Origin: Spirodela intermedia
Taxonomy: Eukaryota > Streptophyta > Magnoliopsida > Alismatales > Araceae
Length of the DNA stretch: 64,000 nt
NCBI GenBank assembly: GCA_902729315.2
Contig: LR746265.1
Span: forward strand, 7,446,892 to 7,510,891
Direction: 5' to 3'
A program made the translations under genes and the position numbers. The notes beneath the pieces were generated by a model. That model searched no databases. It saw only the letters and a list, made by a program, of their open reading frames with translations, and was not told the DNA's origin. Positions 48,401 through 59,955 of this stretch are shown here, piece after piece (positions within the stretch are counted from its first letter, which is position 1; each line of letters opens with the position of its first letter).

Positions 48401-51400
48401 TGTTGAAGTCGGATAACTTTCGTGCATGGTTTACTATCTACCTTAAATAACTGATTTCACTTTCTATGAACAGCGGTTCATATATACACAATATGAAAGT
48501 CCTTAGGGGCACATTTGATACGTATTATAGAATTTTGTGGTGTAACATTGTTCGTGTTCATAGGTTAAGATCATCCATCGTATGGATTCCAGCTTTTTTG
48601 GTGAAGGGCTTACTCTTCTTGGTGAAAGGTTGGTAGAGATCTTTTTGCTGTTCAAAGCAGATTCATAGTTCTTCCAGAAAATAAAAAACGTCTAGTTTGT
48701 GTAAAATGTTACATTTATGCTCATGTTAGTGACCGGCTGCTTAACAATGGGACTACTTTCTGAAAAGATGTCGTACTGTTGCCCCATTTCTGTCTTGGAT
48801 TCTGTTTTTTTTAGAATGGTGGGTAATGCCGTGTATTTCCTGAAATAAATATTATTTTTGTTGCTTAAGGGACACCTTTGGCAATTTGGGTTCTAAAAAT
48901 GGTGTAAATCAAAATGGAAATATGATTGATATTTTGTAGGTAAATGACCAGAGATTGTGGATGGCAATGAAATGCCAATGTGGCTATATTTTGTATCTGT
49001 TTTAGAAAAATCCTGAACAATGAAATGACATGTCAGCTTCAATATACTTTATCATAGAAACTATTAAAATTATGTGATCATCCCCTTTAAAAACAATTAC
49101 GGATGAGTTATAACCACAAATTTCTTTTTTTACCAACTCTAATTTTAACATGCCTTCTCAAGTGTTTTGGCTCTGTCGCATGCACAATAAATGGGGCGTG
49201 TGCACCTTACGAGGAATCATTGGCTCTGATACTATGTTAAAGTCATGATCATGTTGAACTTGAAAAAGATCAATCATTAGTGGAGTGGACCTCTTCTATG
49301 GTCTTAAGCAGACGAGCTTAAACTAAAGGATAGAAATTTTATGTCAAACTCATAGATTGAGCAGTGAACTTTATGTTGTCCGGCTCTAAGTTGAAATAAT
49401 TTCTGCAGATAGATAGCAAGATCAAAATTGCCATCGTTTTTCTTCTTTGTAGAACTACTAATTATATGTTGGCTGAATTCTTCTGTGCTTTCTACTTGTT
49501 ACAACAAGCGTGGCATTCATTAGAAAACATGGTAAGAAATTTCATTTTTGGGGGCTCACAATTTTTACTACTTTTATGCTTTTATTTAGATCTTTCTACT
49601 CTCATCTTGATATCCATGTGATTTACTATGCATATTTCATATGTGAAACCTAAAAAATTGCATTTTGATTGCTCTGTTCTGTTTTTTGTAGACTCTACCA
49701 GGTTGCTTGGAGGACCAGAACTGGTTTCATTTACGATAAGCATAGTCTTAAGAAAGTTCGTCCATACCTACCTTTCGTTTACTTTTTCCTTTTACCATTG
49801 AATCAAGTTTGTTAACAAACTATATGTACTGAAAAAAATTGCACTATACCCGATACTTGCATGCTTTCAAAAATAAGTTAATTGTTCAGTAAACCCGTCC
49901 TGTGTGGCTAGAGTCACAGTGTTAATTGATTCCTCTGCCCACGTAGTCAATGGAGTCACTTTCCAAGATCCCCCTTGCAACTCTGTTCTGCAATCTATAG
50001 AGAACCCCTAAACCACTCTGCGAGTTGTGCCTTTTCAAGGTTGGCACTATATAATTTCATATCCATGCTGATGTTGTGTTTTTTAAAATTTTCAAGAATA
50101 TCTAAGACATATTTTGTAAGGCATATCTTCAAAGATTTATGGAGTATCTACGATTTCATTATAACCACCAAATTTCATGTAACTGATTCCGTGGCTCGTG
50201 TCACTAAATTAGATAAGCTAAATGTCTAAGAAAATGAAGTAATGGTGCATTAGCTAGTTATAATTTTGTAGTGCTCTATCTGTGGCAAATAGCCCCTTAA
50301 GTCATTTTTGGTGAACTTTTTGGCATTGATTAATTAGAGAATTGCATTTCGACGGCACAGACGAGTTTTTTTTTTATAGGATTTTAAAATATGACTGTCT
50401 CACTCTTAGCAAGCTCAGACAGTGGGAATCGGCAATGCCCCTGGCTGAATTTTCTTGCATGATCTTGATGAATAGATCTTCTGTCAAGTTCGGATTTGAG
50501 GCAGTAGTATATGGAGGCTTTCCGAGACCCTTGATCTCGTTTCTCTTCCCAAAGTACCTTGGTATAATGCGGCATCTCCACACACAATGGTGAAGCAGCA
50601 TTTGGAGATAATGATTGCTTGGTCTTCGGAAGTGGCTGATCTACATCGACATGCGAAGATGTCTGTTAATCTGACGATGTGATAGTGTTCTTGAGAAAAG
50701 AAGGGTGTGCTATTGCTAGTTATAATTAGTTGATCCCATAAAAGACTTGATCACGTAAGATTCTCAGTACAATAAGGTGCGGCTGATATTCTGAACCCGA
50801 CAAATGCTTCAACGAGTTTGAATGTTGTTGATCGATTTTCATGATATCCACTTGCTCTGTTGACTGTAAACACAAGGATGAGTTTTCTTAAAGTAAAAGG
50901 GACTGATGCAGAAGATTGTACAGCTCGGTATAATGATAAACTGCATAATTCTAAGTTTGAGAAATAATGGGTGATACAGCTGGTTGACTATATAGGTTCT
51001 ACTCTAGCCTAAACGCAGTCTTTTACGTATGTTTTAAGTTTTATCTTTGTACAAGACCGAATTGCCCCTGATAAGTTTTCATACTCTCCCTCATATTGGG
51101 TCTCATCTCCCTATCTGCTGTCTTCCACCTTTAGATGAAAACTAATGCTGTGACTATGTAGCTATAGCTCCTGCTAGTCGTTACTAGCAGCCCAATATCC
51201 ATGCTTTTTCTTTCCTTCTCTTTCTCTTTTGCTTTTTCTACTTCTGGATTTCCTGTCTCATCTTTGGATGTCTGCATTGTCTTCTGTCACCAAATTTGGC
51301 TCAACCATGGTGTCATTGACCATAGTCGATTATGGAGGTTGAGGCTAAGATACAGAAATGAATTGAGATTAATGTCAATAAATGCTCAAGGTATCTTGTT

Positions 51401-52965
51401 ATATATTTGCCTCACGTTGTGAGCATTTCTGATCTTGTAAGTATCAACTCAAATCTCCAGATATCACTGCTGTTGTTATTCATTTGCTGGCCAGAATTTT
51501 TTTTCTGAAACTTATAACGATATTGTGGCAACATAATCTATGTATTCACGGGATGAATATACTCTCTCTAATGGATGTCAGAAGCTGTGCCCTTTCTTTC
51601 ACTGTTCTTATTCTTTGAGCTGAAACTTTTAAGTACTTGTTGCAGGTGAAGAAATTCACCCATCAGATGGACGATGGCTGGGGACTAGCCACTGACGGGA
51701 AAGTCATATTTGGCAGTGATGGAGGTTCAACACTGTATCAATTGGAACCCCAGAGCCTGAAAGGTTTCAGTCTACTTCATTTTACGGGCGTTTTTCGCAG
51801 AGTTTCTCATGTTTTGTCTCACCGAGTTTCTTATGTTCTCTATTGTACAGTCATAAAGAGTACAGTAGTCAAATACAATGGTCAGGCCGTTTTTGATCTA
51901 AATGAGCTGGAGTTCATAGATGGCGAAGTATGGGCAAATGTCTGGCAGGTATGACCACAGTTTTCTGTTTCTTCACCATCACCCTTTCTTGAATGACAGA
52001 ATTTTCCAGATGCTATTTTGTTCTTCTTTCAATTCAATGCAAAATCATTGTTTTACTCAATCATTTTATACTGCATTTCTCCTTTGGTGAGGCTTTGCCA
52101 CACAGAAACGTCTGCCCTTTACTCATATATGAAAGTGCTTAGTCAATGATCATGATTGGTAACAGCAGAAAGGCATATTCCTCAATCTTTTTCCACCTGG
52201 CATCAACCAGTAACTTAGATAAATGCAATCTCTTGTTCGTCCCCTTCATTTCTCATTTGGCTGTGGGACTTGGTATGAAGTGATGGGCATATTCTTATTA
52301 TCGTCTACTCTCAAAGTAATTTAGTTGCACTGTGCAGACCGACTGTATAGCCAGAATCTCGCACGAAGATGGAAAGGTGCTTGGCTGGATCCTTCTCCAC
52401 GGGCTTAGGTTAGCACATATCATCTTCATTGGAATATTTAGCATCCTTCTTCATTCTGTCCAGCCTCACGAATCTTCATGTTGCAGGGAAAGCTTGATCC
52501 AAACCTGGAACAAAGTAAGCCGACCATGATCCCTCCCCCTCTTCTCTTTATGATGCCCTCTTATGCGTCGGTGACTGAGCCTCAAGTTCTTCATGATCCC
52601 ACTCGCTGTAGTAGGAGGCAATCGTTTCTAGACTGATTTAAGTTCACAAACCTTTCGGCGTTTGACTAGTTTCATCGTTTGGGTGGCGTCAGGAAATCGA
52701 TGTTCTGAATGGAATTGCGTGGGATCAAGAAAATGGGCGCATCTTCGGTACGCTCCTTGACCTTTTCTCCTGCGGAAGATTTCCCGGATGCCGTCGTCGC
52801 TCTGACGTCCGCTCTCTGTAATCATCATCGTCGTCATCTCATGTGCTGTCGCGGACGACAGTGACGGGGAAGCTGTGGCCGAAGCTTTATGAGATCAAGC
52901 TTAGAGAACTGACCGGCCCACTGAACGGCACGGTGGAAGATATCTGCCGTCTGAGGCTGTTCTGA
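40160..52965 (+). CDS. QCT: Glutaminyl-peptide cyclotransferase, plant type
   Basis: Eleven exons join in frame to 342 residues: 40160-40492, 42938-42994, 45226-45261, 48564-48628, 49692-49755, 51646-51763, 51851-51948, 52338-52408, 52487-52514, 52693-52747, 52862-52965. The enzyme converts N-terminal glutamine of secretory proteins to pyroglutamate. Family motifs in order: HDPDAFTQ at 104-111, GLLYAGNDTLFESTGLYGH, FGEGLTLLGER, DGWGLATDGK, LNELEFIDGEVWANVWQ, LNGIAWD and VTGKLWPKLYEIKL. They match the five-bladed propeller enzyme of papaya and Arabidopsis. A short basic cytosolic tail and a membrane anchor at about 46-64 suggest a type II endomembrane protein. The ATG at 40160 was preferred to 40289 because the Arabidopsis protein has a similar N-terminal extension. 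Introns make up 92% of the gene, up to 3.3 kb each. It converges on the ROH1 gene. Confidence 0.95.
42381..42427 (+). repeat. (CAT)n/(TAT)n microsatellite in intron 1
   Basis: Twelve CAT units followed by TAT units. Confidence 0.9.
45262..48563. other. Intron 3 of the cyclotransferase gene, possible insertion
   Basis: This 3.3-kb intron separates exons of 36 and 65 bp. Minus-strand open frames at 46578-47099 (173 codons) and 47450-47854 (134 codons) show no recognised domain. Their presence and the length suggest an old transposon insertion, but no ends or conserved proteins are visible. Confidence 0.35.
50342..50593 (+). mobile_element. Ty3/gypsy integrase fragment in intron 5
   Basis: The plus-strand frame contains RQWESAMPLAEFSCMILMNR, then SSVKFGFEAVVYGGFPRPL. 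This matches the end of the plant Ty3/gypsy integrase, where intact copies read like QWDxxLPxAEFAYNxxxNxSTGxSPFExVYG. The following bases carry a further decayed piece (SSEVADLHRHAKMSVNL near 50618). No LTRs or other pol domains are nearby, so it is an orphan fragment in sense orientation within intron 5 of the cyclotransferase gene. Confidence 0.75.
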
Positions 52966-53664
52966 GGGAGCGTGGCAGCGACAGACCTCGTCGAGCGGCG
53001 GCGCCGGGGGAATCTAGAACGCCAGCGTCACACAATCAACCCCTAACTACGATTGAAGCCTGGAGAGTTGAGAGGGTTGTCGTTGTTCAGGCCAGCTGTG
53101 TCTGGGTGGAGTGAAGGCGACGCCTTTCTGACTCCTTGCTGTGGCGGTAGCTTGTATGAACTTCTCTTAAGAATGCCGGCGATAATAAGAATTTCTCCAG
53201 TGGACGTCACAGCGAGATGCGTAGCTGCCTCACGAACTTGGGGAGTGGCGCAACTCGGTTGCACGATAAGGCGTCGACGAGAAAGCGCTTCCCGTACTGT
53301 GCCGCGTCAACACGCCCGGTTGACCAAGGGCCCCGCACGGAATATTTTACCTACTCGCGGCCCCGCTTTGCTTCCCTGCACCAATCGCAGACAAGCGTGA
53401 TCCCCGGTGGGCCCGCGCACAAATCTCTGACACAACGGAGGGGAGAAGACCATGGTGGCGGCGATCTCAGCCGCCGCCAATAAATTTTTGGGTTTTTTGT
53501 ACACGTAGATCTACGGCCGAGAAATCGCTGACTTTACCGCCGCAACTGAGGAATTGCAGATCAAAAAATGTACACGGAAGGCCAACCGAGAGAGAGAGAG
53601 AGAGAGAGAGAGGAAGGATGCACAAAGGGGATGCTGACCTACGGAAGGGTCAGCTCTTTCCTCA
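52966..53664. other. Shared 3' region between convergent genes
   Basis: The 700 bp between the stop codons of the cyclotransferase and ROH1 genes. It should hold both 3' untranslated regions. A (GA)n run lies at 53588-53612, in the orientation of a CT run in the ROH1 transcript. Confidence 0.6.
53588..53612 (+). repeat. (GA)n microsatellite
   Basis: About twelve GA units. Confidence 0.9.
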
Positions 53665-54924
53665 TTACGTAGCAGTGGAGGGATCGTGAGAGGCGCCGTG
53701 GCTGAGGCAATCGAGGATCTCCGCCCGGCTGAGGACTACCCGGTGGAAGACCTCCCTCAGCGACCGCTGCAGCGGGCTGAGGTTGTTTTCCATGGCCTGG
53801 CAAGTCGCCGCCAGCTCGACGGAGACGTTCGCAAGCAGCTGCTCCTCACACTGCCCGTCCAGCTCCGCCAGCACGCGCCCGCACCGCACCATCGCTTGCA
53901 GCTCCGCCAGAATTCCCGGCGCCGACGAGCCCCTGCGGTCCCTCTTCCCGTCGTCGGTCACCCGCTCCTGCAGGGCCGCCATGGGCGCCGCCCACGGCAG
54001 CTGCTTCAGTAGCGGCGGGAAGCTCGCCGGCACCTGCCCCGAGAAGGCCGTCACCAGCGTCCACATCACGAACACGTTGACGGCGTTCATCGTGTACACG
54101 GCCGCGACAAGCGCCGAAGTCTCGGCGGCGCGCGGCGGGGCGAGGCTGGCCCACATAGACTGGATTTGCCTTGCTGCCGACCAGTTCCTGTACACGTTCA
54201 GCGAGAGGCACTGCCGAATATTGCCGGAGCTGCCGCCGCTGCTGCTGCCGTCGACGCGAGAGCTCCGACCGAAGGAAGACGCCCTCTCCGTGGTGGCGGC
54301 TCCGCGCGGGTAGCGGTGGCTGGGGGCGAGGGAGGCGAGGAGCTTCGAGAGGGCCCTCCTTGCCCGGTGAAGCTGGGCCTCCCCGAAGGCGCCGCTTGGG
54401 GCCAGCGCAGAGGCGGCGATCTCGGCCTGCTTCTGGCAGAAACCCAGCGACTCGAGGGCCTGCGTGACGGCGTTGCATATGTCCAGAGACTTGACGGCGG
54501 CGTCGAGGAAGCTGTCCACGAGGCCGTTGACGGGCGGCCGGGAGAGGAGGACCGGATCTCGGAAGAGCAGCTGCAGCAGCAGCGCCTTGAACTCCTCCTC
54601 GATGCAGATGAAGGCGTCCAGCAGCTTCTGCAGGAAGGAGAGGGTCACCAGCGGGCCGTGGTGCTCACGGTCATCTTTGCCCTCGCCGTCGGTGGCCAGG
54701 GAGGAAAGGCGCTCGGCGACGTGAGCCTGGAAGAGTTCGAGCTCTCGCAACTCCAGCTCCTGGGCGTTCTCCATGGAGACCACCTGGTTGTTCCGCCGCA
54801 GGCTGATCATCGAGCGGGCGCGGACCACGAACGAGACGGAGGAGTATACGTGGCCGCCGATCGAGGAGGACGAAGGTCCTCCTCTCTGCTCCGACCGCCT
54901 CATCTTCTTTCCCCACTGGATCAC
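53665..54924 (-). CDS. ROH1/DUF793 family protein
   Basis: A single uninterrupted frame of 419 residues, as expected for this intronless plant family. The block SLRRNNQVVSMENAQELELR (41-60) is the conserved N-terminal region. NWSA (247-250) with RQIQSMWASLAPPR follows. A hydrophobic segment at 270-295 (VYTMNAVNVFVMWTLVTAFS) precedes WAAPMAALQERV. The C-terminal LREVFHRVVLSRAEILDCL (389-407) is typical. Arabidopsis ROH1 binds EXO70 exocyst subunits and affects seed-coat mucilage deposition; the role here is inferred. ATGs at 54924, 54903 and 54810 are all possible starts. The Ser/Gly-rich stretch at 17-24 is not part of the conserved core, so the start may lie further in. Confidence 0.92.
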   Translation of the reverse strand: MIQWGKKMRRSEQRGGPSSSSIGGHVYSSVSFVVRARSMISLRRNNQVVSMENAQELELRELELFQAHVAERLSSLATDGEGKDDREHHGPLVTLSFLQKLLDAFICIEEEFKALLLQLLFRDPVLLSRPPVNGLVDSFLDAAVKSLDICNAVTQALESLGFCQKQAEIAASALAPSGAFGEAQLHRARRALSKLLASLAPSHRYPRGAATTERASSFGRSSRVDGSSSGGSSGNIRQCLSLNVYRNWSAARQIQSMWASLAPPRAAETSALVAAVYTMNAVNVFVMWTLVTAFSGQVPASFPPLLKQLPWAAPMAALQERVTDDGKRDRRGSSAPGILAELQAMVRCGRVLAELDGQCEEQLLANVSVELAATCQAMENNLSPLQRSLREVFHRVVLSRAEILDCLSHGASHDPSTAT

Positions 54925-55070
54925 TGCCCTTGCGATCGATTTTGGGAGCGGAGCTCCTCTCCGCCGTCTTCCACGATCGATGGCGGGGAGGCGGCGGCGG
55001 CGGAGGGGATTAGGCTGCTGCGATCAGAGAAAGAGGGCAGATTTGGGGCAGATGGGGAAGGTGTAGAGGA

Positions 55071-55077
55071 ATATATA
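55071..55077 (-). promoter_or_regulatory. Candidate TATA box of the ROH1 gene
   Basis: Minus-strand TATATAT in GGTATATATTCC, about 147 bp upstream of the first ATG. A second TATA-like site, TTATATATAG, lies near 55380. Confidence 0.45.
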
Positions 55078-55830
55078 CCAGCACACGTCACGAAGGTCAG
55101 ATAAGGCACGCAGATCGGAGGGCAAGAACGGTTCAAAGAGAAAGGAAGACCAAGTGTTGTACGGTGTTGATTTACCCAACCGTAGGCTGACTTGGCTCCG
55201 GTTCCGGGCCGCCCGCCCACCCCTCACTCGCCCCCTCCACCATTGGATAATTTATTGAACGTCACGACAAAAGCATACACGCAGTTTAACGGTGACGGAA
55301 ACCGTGAAAAAAAATTCCGCTCCTACGCGGAAAAGACCCTTCGCCCTCTCTCTCTCTCTACCTGCCAATATATTATCTATATATAAAACGAGGGAAGTAC
55401 GGTATAACGAGCGATCACGCACGAGGCAGAAAGAATGAGTCAACGAGGCGTCGATGGTCCACCTGACGATTTCCGTTGGGGCGAACCGAGTCGACGGCTA
55501 TGGGGCCCGCATTCCGATTGTACAGTCCCGCCAAGAGACCGCGTGGGACGCGGACGGATACGGTCCTCCGCTCAGCGTCCAGGCCATCTTACCGCGGGGA
55601 TCTCGGAAGAAGATCTTCGTCGCCGCCGTTCCCTTTGCATGAAAATCACGGCAGACCTCTCTGTCTGACTCGACGACCTCGCCAGCAGATCGGCCCCACA
55701 CGCGGACATCCCCCCGGCTGACTCGCATAGACAAGTCGAAAAGAGTAAATCACTTCGTACTATGCCCACGTGAGACCCGCGATTCAACGACCTGCCGAGT
55801 GGATGTACTCTGAGTGTGAGCATTTATGGT
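55078..55830. other. GC-rich upstream region of the ROH1 gene
   Basis: Open frames on both strands with no recognised domains. Most likely promoter and spacer. Confidence 0.4.
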
Positions 55831-58800
55831 TTTATTCGCCCTAAGTCAACGAAGATAATAGTTTTAAAGAATGGTCCACAGTTTTTGGAAGGAAAGGCTG
55901 GGGGGGTGTTCATGTACGGCTCAATTCTGGCTAGGAATTTCTCGTGCTTGGAATCGGAATTGTGCTGGAAAATACTAAGTTCTTGGGCCCGGCTCAATAT
56001 CCATCCAAGTCAAATATTGTGGGATCTAAGCCCAAAATTTTCAGACGTATTTATTTTGCTAGATATAGCACATTGCTGCTCACAATGCATCACATACGAT
56101 GTTCGTCCCACCACGCTTCACAATGTGCCTGAGGAAATATGAGTAGAGTTAGGAGACAAGGGAAGCCTAGATTGGAAGAAAAACTCACTGACAACCAGCT
56201 CATTTCTCTTCTTACTAGCCTAAACAAGAGCAGCTCACGATGTTGGTCGTTGCTTAACATTAGGTATTATTCTCACCACCTCCTTCAGATGAAGACCTCT
56301 TCCATTAGGCCCCTTAATCCCTTTTCCTACCGTATTCATTTTTATAGATAGGCAGAAGCATTGCAAGATATGGTGGTAATCATTACCAAATCAGATGGTT
56401 TAGTCTCAAGGATAAAAAGATTTCTAAAGGTCACATGCTCATTTGCACCTCCTAGAAGGCCATATGATTGGGAACATATAAAGGTCATCATCCATCTTAT
56501 TTCCAAGCGGTCCTTACATTGAAATCAATTTTCATATTTGACAGAATCCTTACTCTCAAGTAATTTCGTTATTAGAAAAAATACAAACTATATACATTTT
56601 AAAAGAAGAATGAAATATCTATAAGAAATTTTCGGTTCATAGGTGATTTTAAAGTTTCTATAAGTACTATATGTTGAATGATGAAGTAAAGAAATATAAA
56701 GTTCAATTAAAATAAAAATAATTTTTTATTCAATCATATCTTCTTTTTCATTTCAAGCTAGAAATATTTGGAAAGTATCTTATTTACCCATCAAATCAAA
56801 AAGTTCTGCAAATAGTATTCTACCTGATGATGATGTAAACAAATAAGAAGCTAAATACAAAAGGACTAATTGGGAATAAGTGTTATATTTAATACAAACC
56901 CTTTACTTACTAAAATGAAAAGCCTTTAGTTGATCTATAATTTAGACAATATTTGAGAGTTTAGTTACGTAAATTAGTTGCATAGATTTTAATGATCTTG
57001 AGTCAAATGAAATATCTTATAGAATGGCCAAAAGAAAAAGTGTTATTCTACCATATAAATTAGGAGTTCTTAATCACTAGAATTCAGGATGGCTATTTTA
57101 ATCGTGCACATCATACTGTTTCAAAAATTGATTCTAACATCAAATATTAAGAATGCTTTTATCAACCATGGATAAATGTATTGGTCATTATAATAATTTT
57201 CTGGATTCAATTAGCATACTCAACTATATGTTACATATTTATCTATTAGAATGTTTAATTAAGTGTACATGATTCTAATCAGCCCAATGTACATTGAACA
57301 TTGCGATTACCATCATAAATTTTTGAGTAGTCTTAGGACTAACCTGATCATCGTATTTGTTGTAAAACCTTGATTTAGGAATCAAATTGATAAAAAGTCT
57401 CATCTTGTGAAGAGTAACAATTGAATACCAGATCATACAAATAGTTTTAGACTTAATTTTTTCTCACAAGCATAGGCATGTTCAAATTAAAAAGATATTT
57501 GAAAGAAAAAAATTATGCAATGGACAGAAAAAAAAATAACGATTTAAATTTTTATGTATTTTTTAAGAAAAATTTACATTTTGTGATGTTTAAATTTATG
57601 ATCTGATGGTATGGTGAACAATCTAATTTCCCACTATTGTAAATGAATATTCGGTGCCTCAAAATTCAGCATAAGAAATGAAGACATTGCTCCTCATCTA
57701 AGGTTGAAGAGATTGAGAATCACAATGGCCATCTCTATAAGACCAGTAAGTTTCTGGAAGAATCATAACCCATACATATTGTGTTATTTGTTTAGAGTAG
57801 TAACACATTGTGCTCAAGTCAACCTAGATTCATCAATATATAAGACCTTGATCAATATGACCAGTGATTTTGAATCATTTTACATTATTCTTGTGTCCTT
57901 CATGGTTAAAATAATTGCATTTAAAACCTTTTCTCATCAATTACTAAATAATAGGACATTATAAATATGTTTTTTGTTCTTTCAAGAGTTTTAATTCTAT
58001 TTTCAAAAAAATATTCACAAGTAAATAAGTTTAAAAATCACATTCTAAAAATTGTTTCTAAAGGATCAAAAACACATTATTAAGGACAACTTTGATTCCC
58101 ATTAACTGTCTTTATTCAGTTCATTATTTAATGAATTGAAACTCAAATAAGCTTTCAAACTGATATATGATTATTTTCAAAAAAAAAATTCAAAAGCTAG
58201 TATGTCAACCCATTTAACATTTTGATTTAGTAATGGAAACATTAACAAATGGAAAATATATTCCAAAAAAATATTTATTTTCCAAGAAGTTTCATTGTCT
58301 TTTTATTTCATCAAAAGTAATGTCTACAGACCAAATCAAAAGTATAATACCATTAAATGACAATAAAATAAAGTAGAAAAACTCTTAAATGAGATATATA
58401 CAATTTTTAAAATATCTTAAAATCATTGTGTCAAGATGAAGAAAATCATGTTGGCCAATTAAAGATTTCTATTTTAGAATTTATAAAACTTATTATTAAC
58501 TAAAATATTTGTTTCTAGCCATTTGTATCCAATTATTGATTTCATAGTTAGCGGATAGCCATTGACAGAAGTTTGAAATGGGTTCTTAACTACAAGGACA
58601 CAAACTAATTGATTATTTCCTTTAGAGTTTTAATTTATATTTTTTTTATAATTGACCATTTATAGAAAATATAACACAAGTTCACCCATGAAAGCCTTTT
58701 CTTTTTTAAATGGAAAAATAATAATACTAAGTAAAATCATTATCTCTTGTATTTTTTGTTATAAAGATTATTATTTATCAAAAAATTCAAAATTTCCCAA

Positions 58801-59955
58801 CCATAAAGTTGATGTACATTCCTTATAAAGAATACTATCTTTTGGGATGTTTCTTGTTTTTTAATATTTCTTTTATAATGTGAAAACAATCAAGTTTGAC
58901 ATTACAACATATTTTGAAATAGAAAAAAAAGGACTATAACTAATATATCTTTAGGTATTAACTTTTTATTATTTAAAAACTTATTTTTATTCCATTATTA
59001 AAAAGAATACTATTGATAGAAAAATTGAAATAAATTATAAAATGAAGTGCATCAGAAATGTCTCTTGTTTTAAAAAGTTTTAACTGATATTTTAAAAGGT
59101 TATTACGTAGAAATCAGATAAAAAGAGGTTTTCCTCCTAAAATTCTTTATTTTTAAAATGGAAAAGGATATTATTTAATAAATATTTTTTCTTCTTTTAG
59201 TTCCTAATTTCTTCACATAATTATTAGAAATATTACCATTGTCATACAAAATCAAGTTTATTTCATCTATTAATACATGATCGTTGGAAATTTCAAGTAA
59301 AACTTGTTTAATGAAATTAAGAATGCATGTGATTAATCCATTCTGATTTTTTAACATCAAGTGAATCTTGTGCTTGAGAATTTATAGATACTATTTCTGT
59401 TTGAAAATATTTTTTCCCTCACAGATATATAGATGACTCCTTGTATTACATCTATCTCCATATTAGAGAGAGTCATTTGTATCAATATGATAATGGTATA
59501 ACATAGGCTTGCCATTCATTATGTTATAGGACCAAGATTTTTAGATTATTTCTTCCTTTAACCATTCAACATTGTATCTACACACGTCATGCATCCCCCA
59601 AAATAGGCAATTCATTTAACATCATTATCTTGATAAGATTTGCAATTCCTAGGGATGGAAAGAAATCTATCTTAATAAATAATAGGAAGGAGACTTTTCC
59701 TCATTATCTTTGTGTTAACATTTGTTAATCTCCAAGGTATATATAAAGCAGTTGCATTCGATTCTAGTGGGGAGGAGAAAACATTTTTTGAAAGAGTTTC
59801 GTTTGTACTTTGGTCACTCTTTTGGTTCTTGTACTATTCTTGCCAATTATTTTTGTATTGCGAGCATTCATACTCAACACGAGCTATTCTGTACATCGTG
59901 AACTCACCATTCCATGATATCCTTTGTTGTAGGCGATCAACAAACTAGGACTACC
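55831..59955. other. AT-rich spacer
   Basis: No gene. It contains one copy of an 88-bp dispersed repeat at 57757-57845. Around 56850-56950 it is loosely similar to 63180-63280. An open frame at 59712-59948 just before the receiver gene has no known domain. Confidence 0.5.
57757..57845 (+). repeat. 88-bp dispersed direct repeat, copy 1
   Basis: Nearly identical to 62831-62917: agaatcataaccca, then ttgtgttatttg, then gtgctcaagtcaacctaga and catcaatatataaga. Confidence 0.85.

Noticed and set aside
54166-55104. A 312-codon plus-strand open frame
   Set aside because: It lies antisense to the ROH1 gene, has low-complexity charged composition and no domain; it is a by-product of GC-rich coding sequence.
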